Below are positions 1 to 7,802 of a stretch of 64,000 nt of DNA, in pieces. The notes under the pieces were generated by a model. That model was given only the letters and a program-made list of their open reading frames with translations, did not search any database and was not told the DNA's origin. Made by a program: the position numbers and the translations under genes. The DNA is taken from assembly GCF_905220705.1 (NCBI RefSeq), contig NZ_CAJNAT010000001.1:124001-188000 (forward strand), read 5' to 3'. Within the stretch, counting starts at the first letter, position 1. Every line of letters starts with the position of its first letter. The DNA comes from Paraburkholderia domus. Its GTDB lineage: Bacteria > Pseudomonadota > Gammaproteobacteria > Burkholderiales > Burkholderiaceae.

Positions 1-162
1 ACTGCGCGGCTTCGAAAATGCGCTTTCAGGCGATATCTAAGCGCGGCATTGGCGGCCGTTACGATGTCGGCCGCGTTGTCAGGCTGCGGCGTGTTCTGCG
101 GAGGTGGGGGTGGAAGCGGCGGCGGTTTTGCCGGCGGTTGCGCGACCGGCGTGCGATTCTAG
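1..162 (+). CDS. Small glycine-rich lipoprotein, 5'-truncated
   Basis: Frame 1 is open from the window edge to a TAG at 160-162. It reads as a basic n-region, a hydrophobic Ala/Leu stretch and a lipobox (LSGC, residues 26-29 of the visible frame). A short Gly/Cys-rich tail follows and ends in ATGVRF. This is the pattern of a very small outer- or inner-membrane lipoprotein, with a mature part of about 25 residues. The start codon lies before the window or is a rare codon, so the true length is unknown. The function is unknown. The call rests only on the signal peptide and lipobox pattern. Confidence 0.55.
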   Translation, partial: TARLRKCAFRRYLSAALAAVTMSAALSGCGVFCGGGGGSGGGFAGGCATGVRF

Positions 163-215
163 TCCGGCGCGCCTCAACGCATGTGCTTCGCGACGTCCGA
201 CGCGAGCCAGTACGT

Positions 216-815
216 TCACCCGGCCGCCAACGGCCAGCGCGCCAGAACGACATGCCGGGTACGCCCGAGCAAGCTGTGCACCAGAGCAAACTCACGCACG
301 TTCAAGCTGACGGCTTCGACAGGACGTGCCGCGATCCAGGGCATGCCGTAAGCGAGGGTCACGTGCGGGGTGTACGGCGTATTTGCCGAGATAGCGCGAT
401 CCTCAAATCCAGCGTGCTGCAATGCCGATGCAAGTGCGTCGTGAAGCGCGTGAAGTCTAGCGACACCTTCGCCTCCCCCCAACACCAGCGGTCCCGGCCG
501 CGGCTTCAGCGCAAAACTGAGGGCATTGTCGAACTCGACGCTAAATGGCTCCATCCTGATTGACGCGGCCGCGTTCACGGCCGCATCCACCCGCGCCGGC
601 GGCAAACCGCCCGCGAAATTCCCGAGGTGCAGCAACGTGACGTGCATGCGGTTGGCCGCAAGAGGCTTGCTCTTCGAGCGCGTCTCCCCGCAGAGCTGCT
701 GCGCCAGCTTCGCGATACCGGCCGCCGTATTCGTATCGGGAAAGACCGCAAAGAACAAGCCGTCTGTCGGCGTTGGCGGTGCCTCGAGCCCGGGCAACCA
801 GAGTTGTTCAGGCAT
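216..815 (-). CDS. thpR: RNA 2',3'-cyclic phosphodiesterase / 2'-5' RNA ligase family
   Basis: The protein has 199 residues and is a member of the 2H phosphoesterase superfamily. It has the two diagnostic HxTx motifs, HVT at residues 58-60 and HVT at 151-153, at the spacing expected for ThpR/LigT. Family members open 2',3'-cyclic phosphates or join 2'-5' ends in RNA. The ATG at 815 is chosen because AGGA lies about 8 bases upstream and homologous sequence begins there. The frame stays open to a GTG-like position at 974, but that would lie inside the LexA box. The gene stands alone on the minus strand with an SOS-type promoter about 140 bp upstream, so damage induction is likely. Confidence 0.85.
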   Translation of the reverse strand: MPEQLWLPGLEAPPTPTDGLFFAVFPDTNTAAGIAKLAQQLCGETRSKSKPLAANRMHVTLLHLGNFAGGLPPARVDAAVNAAASIRMEPFSVEFDNALSFALKPRPGPLVLGGGEGVARLHALHDALASALQHAGFEDRAISANTPYTPHVTLAYGMPWIAARPVEAVSLNVREFALVHSLLGRTRHVVLARWPLAAG

Positions 816-954
816 GTCGTTCCTGACGGGTTGAAGCCGGCATGGGGTGAATCTCCGTTCAATAGTGCGCGTGCCCACGCCTCTGGAAAGCGTGGACACA
901 TCGATCGCGGACGTGGGCTTCGGAAGCGCTTGCATTCGCTGGCCGCCCAAATAC

Positions 955-984
955 CTATAACACTGTACATTCATACAGTATCAA
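955..984 (-). promoter_or_regulatory. SOS-type promoter with LexA box for thpR
   Basis: Positions 963-978 read CTGTACATTCATACAG, a full match to the CTGT-N8-ACAG LexA operator. On the minus strand a -35-like TTGATA (984-979) and a -10-like TTATAG (960-955) are separated by 18 bases. The operator fills that spacer. No other gene starts nearby, and the thpR start is at 815. The operator is seen directly; promoter activity is inferred. Confidence 0.7.
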
Positions 985-1142
985 CTGCAAATGGGACGAT
1001 CTAAAAGCGAAAAGTCCCGACTGATTCCAATGAGTTCGGCGCGGTAATCTTTCTGGCATCGGCTCGGACTCGGATACCGGCACAGGCACCAAAGCCACTG
1101 CAATCCAATCCAAAGCGCCTGCGGTGCCAAAACGCCGACAAT

Positions 1143-1168
1143 AAAAAAGGGCGCCGCAGCGCCCTTTT
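1143..1168 (-). terminator. Intrinsic terminator of the acyl-CoA dehydrogenase operon
   Basis: A 10-bp stem, AAAAGGGCGC at 1145-1154 pairing with GCGCCCTTTT at 1159-1168, has a 4-base loop. On the minus strand it is followed by a run of six T. It lies about 130 bp beyond the stop of the last gene of the minus-strand operon. It also has a shorter T run in the plus direction. Confidence 0.75.
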
Positions 1169-1217
1169 CCATGTCGTTAGACCGGCAAACTCATTCCCAC
1201 GCGATGACCTGACGCTT

Positions 1218-1247
1218 GCCGACGTTCCGTTTTGCCGGAACGTCGGC
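1218..1247. repeat. Perfect 12-bp inverted repeat
   Basis: GCCGACGTTCCG at 1218-1229 pairs perfectly with 1236-1247 around a 6-base loop. It lies between the acyl-CoA dehydrogenase stop and the intrinsic terminator and has no T run. It may stabilise the 3' end of the transcript. Confidence 0.6.
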
Positions 1248-1295
1248 GGCGCCATCCGGGGCCACACGCGACGGTCACATAACGGATTGCCTGTC

Positions 1296-2540
1296 TTACA
1301 TCGACGACGTCAGGTAGGGACTATCCTTGCCCGGCTCATAGGGCCGCGCCTTGATTTCCATGCGTGCAATGCCCTGCAGGTGAACCTCGTCCGGGCCGTC
1401 TGCGAACCGCAACGCACGGCCCCACGTCCAGCTATCGGCCAATGGCGTATCGGGACTCAGTCCCATCGCGCCAAACACCTGTATCGCCCGCTCGCACACG
1501 GCGGTATGAACATTCGGCACGAGCGCCTTGATCATCGAGATCTCCTTGCGCGCCTCCTTTGCCCCCACGCTGTCGATCATCCACGCGGCTTTCAGAACAA
1601 ACAGCCTTGCCGTATCGATTTCGATCCGCGACTTCGCAATCGATTCAGCAACTGACCCGAGCTCATGCAGCTTCTTTCCAAATGCCGTGCGCGCCTGGGA
1701 CCGTTCCACCATCAACTCGAGCGCCAGTTCCGCGGCACCGATCGAGCGCATGCAGTGATGAATCCGTCCCGGTCCGAGGCGCGCCTGCGCGAGCGCAAAT
1801 CCGCTGCCCTCCTCGCCGAGCAGATTCGAACGGGGTACACGTACGCCTTTGAATTCGATCTCACAGTGTCCTTCAGGCGCCGCGTGATTGACCACCGTGA
1901 TATTGCGGATCACCTTGACGCCGGGTGTATCGCGGGGCACAAGAATCATGCTTTGCTGGCGATGGCTCGGCGCGTCCAGGTCTGTCTTTCCCATCACAAT
2001 GAAGAGTTCGCAATTCGGGTGTGCTGCGTTCGTGATGAACCACTTCCGGCCGTCGATGACATAGTCATCCCCGTCACGACGAATCGACGTCGTGATGTTG
2101 GTCGCGTCCGACGAGGCCACAGCCGGCTCCGTCATCGCAAACGCCGAGCGGATCTTGCCGTCGAGAAGGGGCTTGAGCCACTGCTCGCGCTGCGCCGGTG
2201 TGGCGAACATATGGAGCAACTCCATATTGCCCGTGTCCGGCGCATTGCAGTTGAACACTTCCGATGCCCACGACACCCGCCCCATGATTTCAGCGAGTGG
2301 CGCGTACTCGAGATTGGTCAGGCGGGTACCGGGTTCGTCATCACGCAGATGCGGAAGGAACAGGTTCCAGAGACCTTCTTCACGCGCCTGCTCTTTCAAG
2401 GTTTCCATAAAGGAAACTGGATACTGACCGGCACTCACTTCCTCGTGCCATTGCCGGATACGCGGAACGATGTGAGCGTCCATGAACGCACGCACCTGTG
2501 TGCGTAGCGCTTCGACTTTCGGGCTGTATGCGAAATCCAT
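1296..2540 (-). CDS. Acyl-CoA dehydrogenase, ACAD10/11 (LvaC)-like
   Basis: The protein has 414 residues, a normal length for an FAD-dependent acyl-CoA dehydrogenase. Visible family signatures are FAMTEP followed by the FAD-binding strand region, RTAFGK in the C-terminal helical domain, and DGPDEVH near the C terminus. The ATG at 2540 is preceded by GGAAGAG; the longer frame upstream is arginine-rich and not family-like. It is the last gene of an operon with an APH-type kinase and an SDR. That pairing matches mammalian ACAD10/11 and Pseudomonas Lva enzymes, where a 4-phospho-acyl-CoA intermediate loses phosphate on a dehydrogenase-fold enzyme. The substrate here is inferred; ordinary beta-oxidation is the alternative. 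Confidence 0.9.
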   Translation of the reverse strand: MDFAYSPKVEALRTQVRAFMDAHIVPRIRQWHEEVSAGQYPVSFMETLKEQAREEGLWNLFLPHLRDDEPGTRLTNLEYAPLAEIMGRVSWASEVFNCNAPDTGNMELLHMFATPAQREQWLKPLLDGKIRSAFAMTEPAVASSDATNITTSIRRDGDDYVIDGRKWFITNAAHPNCELFIVMGKTDLDAPSHRQQSMILVPRDTPGVKVIRNITVVNHAAPEGHCEIEFKGVRVPRSNLLGEEGSGFALAQARLGPGRIHHCMRSIGAAELALELMVERSQARTAFGKKLHELGSVAESIAKSRIEIDTARLFVLKAAWMIDSVGAKEARKEISMIKALVPNVHTAVCERAIQVFGAMGLSPDTPLADSWTWGRALRFADGPDEVHLQGIARMEIKARPYEPGKDSPYLTSSM

Positions 2541-2620
2541 TTTTACTCTTCCATAATTCTGATTGATGTCGTCGACGTGTCGGCCAACTACGCGGCCAAC
2601 AGCACGCTTCGACTCCTTGA

Positions 2621-3385
2621 CTAGATCGTCAGTCCGCCGTCGACGACGACACACTCTCCATTGGTATAGCTCGCAGCGTCGGACACCAGGTAAAGCACGG
2701 TACCCGCCATCTCACGCGGTTCCGCATGGCGCCGCAGCGGGATGCGCGACATCCAGTTTTCATACGTGGCCGGATCCTGGAACAGTGCCCCCGCAAAGCG
2801 GGTTTTGGTCAGTCCGGGAAGCAGCGCATTCACCCGAATCCCCAACGGGCCGCATTCCTTCGCGAATGCCCGCGTCATGTTGACAACAGCGGCCTTGGTG
2901 ATCGAGTAGATTCCCTGCATGTCGCCGGGTTGCAATGCATTGACCGAAGCCGTGTTGACGATCGCACCGCCGCCATGCTCCTTCATCAACTTGCCCGCCT
3001 CAACAGACATGAAGAAGTAACCGCGCAAGTTGACTTCCACCGTCTTTTCGAAGGACGCCAGATCGGTGTCGAGAATGTGGCCAAAATACGGATTTGCTGC
3101 CGCGTTATTGACGAGGATGTCCAGACGGCCATGCCGTGCACGAATGTGCTGGAAGATCGCAAGAATGTCCTCCAACCGCCCGACATGGCACGCTTGCGCT
3201 TCTGCGCTCCCGCCCGCTTCCTGGATCTCGCGTGCCACAGATTCGCAATCTTCCAGCTTGCGGCTCGACACGATCACGTGGGCACCCTGCTCGGCGAGTA
3301 GTTTGGCGATCTCCTCACCGATACCCCGGCTGGCGCCCGTAACCAGAGCAATTTTTCCATTCAGATCAAACAAATTAGTAGTCAC
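2621..3385 (-). CDS. SDR family oxidoreductase
   Basis: This is a 254-residue classical short-chain dehydrogenase. Motifs are complete: cofactor loop TGASRGIG at 16-23, NNAA at 93-96, and the catalytic tetrad N119, S147, Y160, K164 in YSITK. The C terminus ends in the usual VVDGGLT strand. It lies between the APH-like kinase gene (48 bp upstream) and the acyl-CoA dehydrogenase gene. By analogy with LvaD it may interconvert 4-oxo- and 4-hydroxyacyl-CoA. The sequence alone does not settle substrate or NAD/NADP choice. Confidence 0.9.
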   Translation of the reverse strand: MTTNLFDLNGKIALVTGASRGIGEEIAKLLAEQGAHVIVSSRKLEDCESVAREIQEAGGSAEAQACHVGRLEDILAIFQHIRARHGRLDILVNNAAANPYFGHILDTDLASFEKTVEVNLRGYFFMSVEAGKLMKEHGGGAIVNTASVNALQPGDMQGIYSITKAAVVNMTRAFAKECGPLGIRVNALLPGLTKTRFAGALFQDPATYENWMSRIPLRRHAEPREMAGTVLYLVSDAASYTNGECVVVDGGLTI

Positions 3386-3433
3386 AATCAGTCTCCCTAT
3401 GTCTACGTTCCGTGTTTCCTGCCTGTCTTCAGG

Positions 3434-4453
3434 TCAGGTCAGCTCAATGCCCATCTTCGCAAGCGCCCCGGCCATCTCACCCACCTGTCGCGCCTTTTCA
3501 TTCGATGCGTTGCCGCTCAAGGCTCGCTTCTTCACGCCCTGTGCGATAGCCGCGAGACGGAAGAAACTGAACGCCAGGTAGAAGTTCCAGTTCTCAATCG
3601 ATGAAAGACCCCGGAGCTCGCAATACCGTTCGACAATCGACGCCTCGTCCGGCACCCCCAACGCCCGTCGATTCAAGCCCTCGAGTCCGGCGATATGACC
3701 ATCGGGCGGGAGCCGCAAACACATGCAGAAGTACGCGATGTCAGCCAGGGGATTGCCGAGCGTGGATAGCTCCCAGTCAAGAACAGCGCGAACTTGCGGC
3801 GCGCCACGCATGAAAATGAGGTTGTCGATACGAAAATCGCCGTGCACGAGCGAAGGCTTTCCGGTTTCCGCCGGACAGTGGGCAGGCAACCACTCGATCA
3901 GCGACTCCATCGGCTCCAATGCATCGGTCTGCGCGGCGCGATATTGCCTGGTCCACAGGTCGATTTGACGCGCGAAATAGTCGCCCGGGCGGCCGTAGTC
4001 CGACAATCCGACTTCGTCGATATCCACGTCGTGGAGCGCCGCCATCGTGCCGAGCAGTGCTTCATAGATGGCACCGCGCTCCTCGACCGGTACTTCCGGC
4101 AGCGCCGGATTCCAGAAGATTTGCCCGTCTTCGTAGCTCATGACGTAAAACAGACTACCGATGACGTCACGGTCCTCGCAAAGGTGATAGGCACGAGCGA
4201 CAGGGACCGGTGTTCGGCCAAGCGCCGACAGCACGCGATATTCACGATCAACGGCATGTGCGGACTTGAGCAGTGCGCCGGGAGGTTGACGTCTCAGCAC
4301 GTAGCTACCGCTTTGCGCCTTCAAAAGAAACGTCGGATTGGATTGTCCGCCGGGAAATTTCTCGACGGACAACGGCCCTTGAAACCCGGGCACGTGCGCC
4401 GTCAGATAACGTGAGAGATCTTCAGTGTCGAATTGAAGGCTGGGGTGGTTCAT
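3434..4453 (-). CDS. APH-like phosphotransferase, ACAD10/11 kinase type (LvaA-like)
   Basis: The protein has 339 residues and an aminoglycoside-phosphotransferase fold. GGQSNPTF at 35-42 is the nucleotide loop, VLRRQPP at 52-58 carries the lysine-equivalent region, HGDFRIDN at 204-211 is the catalytic loop with D206, and LDWE at 225-228 gives the metal-binding D226. The GGQSNPTF and VLRRQPPG variants are typical of the kinase domain fused to ACAD10/11 in animals and of bacterial LvaA rather than of antibiotic-resistance kinases. The operon context with an acyl-CoA dehydrogenase supports phosphorylation of a 4-hydroxyacyl-CoA. Resistance to aminoglycosides is unlikely. Confidence 0.88.
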   Translation of the reverse strand: MNHPSLQFDTEDLSRYLTAHVPGFQGPLSVEKFPGGQSNPTFLLKAQSGSYVLRRQPPGALLKSAHAVDREYRVLSALGRTPVPVARAYHLCEDRDVIGSLFYVMSYEDGQIFWNPALPEVPVEERGAIYEALLGTMAALHDVDIDEVGLSDYGRPGDYFARQIDLWTRQYRAAQTDALEPMESLIEWLPAHCPAETGKPSLVHGDFRIDNLIFMRGAPQVRAVLDWELSTLGNPLADIAYFCMCLRLPPDGHIAGLEGLNRRALGVPDEASIVERYCELRGLSSIENWNFYLAFSFFRLAAIAQGVKKRALSGNASNEKARQVGEMAGALAKMGIELT

Positions 4454-4475
4454 ATAGCAGGAATCCCGTTTGAGG

Positions 4476-5150
4476 TCAGCCGTAGGTCACAAATTCATGC
4501 CGCTCGGCACGTTCGAGATGAGGCACCGAATTGAAGCTGACTAGCGACATCGCTCCCTCGTTAAAGACATATTGGCAAACGCTGCTGTTTCGAATCTGCA
4601 TGTTCAGTGCAATCGCGGTTGCATCGGGTGTCTGCAAAACCTGTTGTGCTGTTACCGCGATCGGACCACCCGAACTCACCACCAGAACGCGCCCGCCGCC
4701 AGCCCGCTGGATTTCGCTGCGCGCACGCTGGACACGTGCCTGGAACTGCTGCCACGTCTCTGGCACACGGCCCGGCAAGCGGTCATCGGCCCAAAGTTGC
4801 AGCACGTGCCGGAGCCCTTTGTAAAAGTCCTTCTTTGAACTGGCGGCCGACAAACCCAGCGGCATGCCCGCTTCGCCGAGGGCGGCGAACAATGCCTGGA
4901 AATCGTATTCGTTCAAACCCGCGTCTTGAGTGATCTCGGCTTGCGGGCCGCCCATTGCGGCGAGAATTGCATCGGCAGTTTGCCGATGCCGCTGCATCGT
5001 GCCGATGACAACGCGGTCGAACCGCAATCTCGCCTGCGCGAAGTACTCGCCGAGCCAACTTGATTGGGTACGACCGGAAGGTGATAGCTCGTCATAGTTT
5101 TCGGCGCCGAAGGACGCCTGACCATGCCGTACAAGATAGAGTTCTGCCAT
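4476..5150 (-). CDS. Histidine phosphatase family protein (phosphoglycerate mutase fold)
   Basis: The protein has 224 residues. The catalytic RHG motif is at 8-10 (LVRHGQAS), with the phospho-accepting His at 9. A second-half SSGGPI segment lies near residue 160, where the family's second histidine region is expected, although the usual SHG reads SSG here. It is the first structural gene downstream of the LysR gene and 22 bp before the kinase gene. Family members remove phosphate from small molecules or proteins. A role in clearing phosphorylated acyl intermediates is inference only. Confidence 0.82.
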   Translation of the reverse strand: MAELYLVRHGQASFGAENYDELSPSGRTQSSWLGEYFAQARLRFDRVVIGTMQRHRQTADAILAAMGGPQAEITQDAGLNEYDFQALFAALGEAGMPLGLSAASSKKDFYKGLRHVLQLWADDRLPGRVPETWQQFQARVQRARSEIQRAGGGRVLVVSSGGPIAVTAQQVLQTPDATAIALNMQIRNSSVCQYVFNEGAMSLVSFNSVPHLERAERHEFVTYG

Positions 5151-5218
5151 GCCGTCCTCGTTTCAACATGACTAGCAGATTACCCAGCGCCGCGGCATTC
5201 AGGAAATTTATTGTTGTG

Positions 5219-5230
5219 ATAGCCGGCTAT
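5219..5230. promoter_or_regulatory. Palindrome in operon leader, candidate LysR-type site
   Basis: The perfect 12-bp palindrome ATAGCCGGCTAT lies in the 132-bp gap between the LysR stop and the phosphatase start. The flanks are A/T-rich, as in many LTTR binding sites. Binding by the adjacent regulator is inferred from position only. Confidence 0.35.
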
Positions 5231-5282
5231 AACTTTTCGTGACACCGGGAGCGCATTCCCCCTATGCCCCCATAAGCCCCGG

Positions 5283-6182
5283 CTACTGGTTCATTTCCCG
5301 CATGAGACGGCCAACCTGCTCGCGCAGCCAACGATGAGCCGGGTCCCCGGTCACGCTTCGATGCCAGTAGCCATGAGACTCGAGATCCGGAACATCGAAC
5401 GGCAGCGCCAGGATTCGCGCGCCATACCGCTGAAGGAGCACGAGCGGGGCCGTGAGGACAAGATCGGTTCGCATCGCGATCAAGGGGGCAACCAGATAGT
5501 GTTGAACCCGCGTCTGAATCGATCGCCTGAGGCCGAGCCTGTTCAGTTCCGCATCGACGAGACCCGGCCCCTGCGGGCGACTGGATACGTGGATATGACC
5601 GAACCTGAGGTAGTCATCGATCGTCAGCTTCTTCCTGGTAAACGGATGGTCGTGACGCAGCATGCATGCATACCGGTCGCGGCCCAGCGGCGCCTGTTCG
5701 AGCGATGGGTCGTCAATCAGCGGCGCGTCGATCGCAAGATTGATCGCACTGCTGGCTAGCGCTTCCGGAACGTCTTTACGTGTCGTGAAGTAGCTCTCGA
5801 TGCGGATGCCGGGCGCCAGTCGCTGCAGCACCTCCTCCAGTGCGGGCAGAAGGAGCGCCTCCGTGAGGTCGGTCATGCTGAGCCGGAACGTACGCTCAGA
5901 CGACGCAGGGTCAAAGCTCCCTCCCACGTGAGTACTCGAGTCAAGCAGCTGCAGCGCCTCGCGAACCTGGCCGATGATGTTTTCCGAAACAGCAGTCGGT
6001 ATCATGCCGGCCGACGTGCTGACAAAAAGCTGATCGTCGAATGTTTTGCGCATCCGCGCCAACGCATTGCTGACCGCGGGCTGAGTGATGAAGAGCATCT
6101 CCGCTGCGCGCGTCAGGTTTCGCGTTCTATAGACGGCTTCGAAGACCACGAAGAGATTCAGATCAACCTTTGATAGACGCAT
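5283..6182 (-). CDS. LysR-family transcriptional regulator
   Basis: The protein has 299 residues. The N-terminal winged HTH (about residues 3-62) starts MRLSKVDLNLFVVF and contains TRAAEMLFITQPAVSNALARMR, the recognition-helix pattern of LTTRs. The rest is a substrate-binding-type effector domain. ATG at 6182 is preferred because it has GGGGAA upstream and begins at the conserved domain; an in-frame GTG at 6203 lacks a good ribosome-binding site. It is transcribed in the same direction as, and immediately upstream of, the phosphatase-kinase-SDR-dehydrogenase genes. It may control that operon. The inducer is unknown. Confidence 0.88.
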   Translation of the reverse strand: MRLSKVDLNLFVVFEAVYRTRNLTRAAEMLFITQPAVSNALARMRKTFDDQLFVSTSAGMIPTAVSENIIGQVREALQLLDSSTHVGGSFDPASSERTFRLSMTDLTEALLLPALEEVLQRLAPGIRIESYFTTRKDVPEALASSAINLAIDAPLIDDPSLEQAPLGRDRYACMLRHDHPFTRKKLTIDDYLRFGHIHVSSRPQGPGLVDAELNRLGLRRSIQTRVQHYLVAPLIAMRTDLVLTAPLVLLQRYGARILALPFDVPDLESHGYWHRSVTGDPAHRWLREQVGRLMREMNQ

Positions 6183-6350
6183 TTTCGAATTCCCCGACGC
6201 CACTCGAACTGTATTTTCGACTCCTTTTGTTCACGCGCGTGCATCGGCGCATGGCGACGATCGGCGTGGTATCACGGAGCAACCCCAGCGAGTCTACTCC
6301 TGCCAGTGCGGGACAGCCAAACAGGGACATGCGGACGCTTCGTGCACGCT

Positions 6351-6847
6351 TATGTCCGCGATTGGACGCAACAGAACAAAACATGGTTCGTCGCAGAGCA
6401 GCTTCAAAAGCGCATGTTGTTCCCGATCCTGATGTTGATCGTTTCCGTCACGGCATTTAATCTCGTGTCGTCGCTCGTCATGAGCGTCACGCACAAGCAG
6501 GCAGACATCGCGATCCTGCGCACGCTCGGCGCTCAACCGGGATCAATCATGAAAATTTTTGTTGTCCAAGGTACGACGATCGGATTCGTCGGAACGATGA
6601 CCGGCGTGTTCGTGGGCTGCCCAATTGCGTGGAGTATTCCGTGGTTCCTACCGGCCGTCGAACACATACTCAGCATTCAGCTTCTGACGCCGTCTGTCTA
6701 TTTTCTCAGCGAACTCCCCTCGAAACTCGCGCGACCGACGTGATCGGAATCGACGTGATCGGCTTTCTGATGTCATCACTCGTGAGGATTTGCCCGAACT
6801 GGCGCAGTTCGAGGATTCGCCCGGCGGAAGCAATGTGCCATGAATGA
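6351..6847 (+). pseudogene. Remnant of lolC/lolE, C-terminal part with frameshift
   Basis: The frame reads DWTQQNKTWF, then KQADIAILRTLGA and VYFLSELPS, all hallmarks of the C-terminal half of LolC/LolE, the lipoprotein-releasing permease. Near 6715 the match moves to the next frame, which continues LMSSLVRICPNWRSSR, RPAEAM and a stop at 6845-6847. That tail matches the normal LolC end. Only about 165 of about 415 residues remain and the reading frame is broken, so it cannot make a working transporter. It lies at the left edge of an island with other decayed genes. Confidence 0.8.
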
Positions 6848-6959
6848 GCGACGCAGATGCGGAGCAAAACGGCTCCACATTCCGGCATAGACCACGGTCG
6901 ACGCCTCAAGCTCACCCATGTCAATTTATTCGAAGGATCTTTCCACTTTGCAGGTTCGC

Positions 6960-7241
6960 CTAGGCGTAGATCTGCTTGACTACGTCGCGTATGTAGACTG
7001 CGGTGGCCGGTGCGCCACGCGCCAATGCCAGCGAGATGCCTCCCCGACCATAGCGGCCGATTGTCAGCGTCTCTCACTGCCCATTGACGCGGTAGTCGTA
7101 TCGAAACGAAATCGTGCCCGCCGAGAATACCGTGACATACATGTAGTCACGGTCGGCAACCTTGTACAGAGCGTTACCGGGCTTAAGGTTGCGAAGCGCG
7201 AATTCGGTGATCCTGACCGACCCTACCCGTCTTCTTTCCAT
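6960..7241 (-). pseudogene. Tyrosine integrase N-terminal remnant with internal stop
   Basis: From an ATG at 7241 the minus strand encodes RITEFALRNLKPGNALYKVADRD in pieces, then ISFRYDYRVNGQ. An in-frame TGA follows at 7076-7074. Directly after it the frame resumes with ETLTIGRYG and ISLALARG. It ends at a TAG at 6962-6960. This is the arm-binding domain (DUF4102 type) of phage and island tyrosine integrases, with the typical LTIGRY and SLAxAR motifs. The catalytic domain is missing. It is the footprint of an inactivated integrative element. Confidence 0.75.
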
Positions 7242-7279
7242 CCAGGCGCCGCCAATAACCGGTGGCTCATATGGGCAAA

Positions 7280-7774
7280 TCAGGGAACGAAATAAAAGTC
7301 GTTTCCTAGAACAGTTTTAAATAGAGCAAACCCCGAGCCAGGAGATCCCGAACCCGCGGTCCGCCATGACACCAACGTCCCTGGCGAAGGTTCGGTAATG
7401 GTAGAGGTACTCGTCGCAATCGCTATGGCCGCATTTATGAATGCGGCAAAATCGGGACTGCGTTTGTCCTTGGCTGCATTCGCAATGTCGAGCGCTACTT
7501 GGATTCGATGTTGCACATGGCTATCGTACTTTGGATAATTCTGAAAGCCAGCGAATTGGCCAGGCGCCCTTATAATGTCGCCAACCGTCGTTGCACCTTT
7601 TGCGCCGAATCGACCGGGGTTATCTAGGCGATTGAACAACACCAAGTCCATCAGTTGCATGCAAGTCGTGGCGTCTGAAAGCGTGAATGTGCTAAAGGAC
7701 GGCCCGCGGCATTCGGCAAGCAGCAGACGAACCTCGGCGCCTTCATTGTCGTTCTTCGGCGGTAGCAGGATCAT
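7280..7774 (-). CDS. Putative SleB-like cell-wall hydrolase, no signal peptide
   Basis: The protein has 164 residues and a good ribosome-binding site (GAGAGG, 6-base spacing). Residues 15-80 resemble the SleB/cell-wall hydrolase fold. LLLAECRG at 17-24 would place a catalytic Glu at 21, followed by VLFNRL at 45-50 and DIIRAPGQF at 66-74, which recalls the family's V-x-PGQF segment. There is no signal peptide or membrane segment. The upstream neighbour, 28 bp away and on the same strand, encodes an exported protein. Lower GC than the flanks and the nearby integrase remnant indicate acquired DNA. The family call is tentative. Confidence 0.5.
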   Translation of the reverse strand: MILLPPKNDNEGAEVRLLLAECRGPSFSTFTLSDATTCMQLMDLVLFNRLDNPGRFGAKGATTVGDIIRAPGQFAGFQNYPKYDSHVQHRIQVALDIANAAKDKRSPDFAAFINAAIAIATSTSTITEPSPGTLVSWRTAGSGSPGSGFALFKTVLGNDFYFVP

Positions 7775-7802
7775 CGTAACCTCTCAGTAACTGAAGGCAT
7801 GC

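Noticed and set aside
3434..4453. Aminoglycoside resistance gene
   Set aside because: The APH fold is present, but the nucleotide-loop variants and the acyl-CoA dehydrogenase operon fit the ACAD10/11 kinase class.
6918..7295. 125-codon plus-strand frame
   Set aside because: The opposite strand encodes a recognisable integrase domain across stops; this frame has no family-like sequence.
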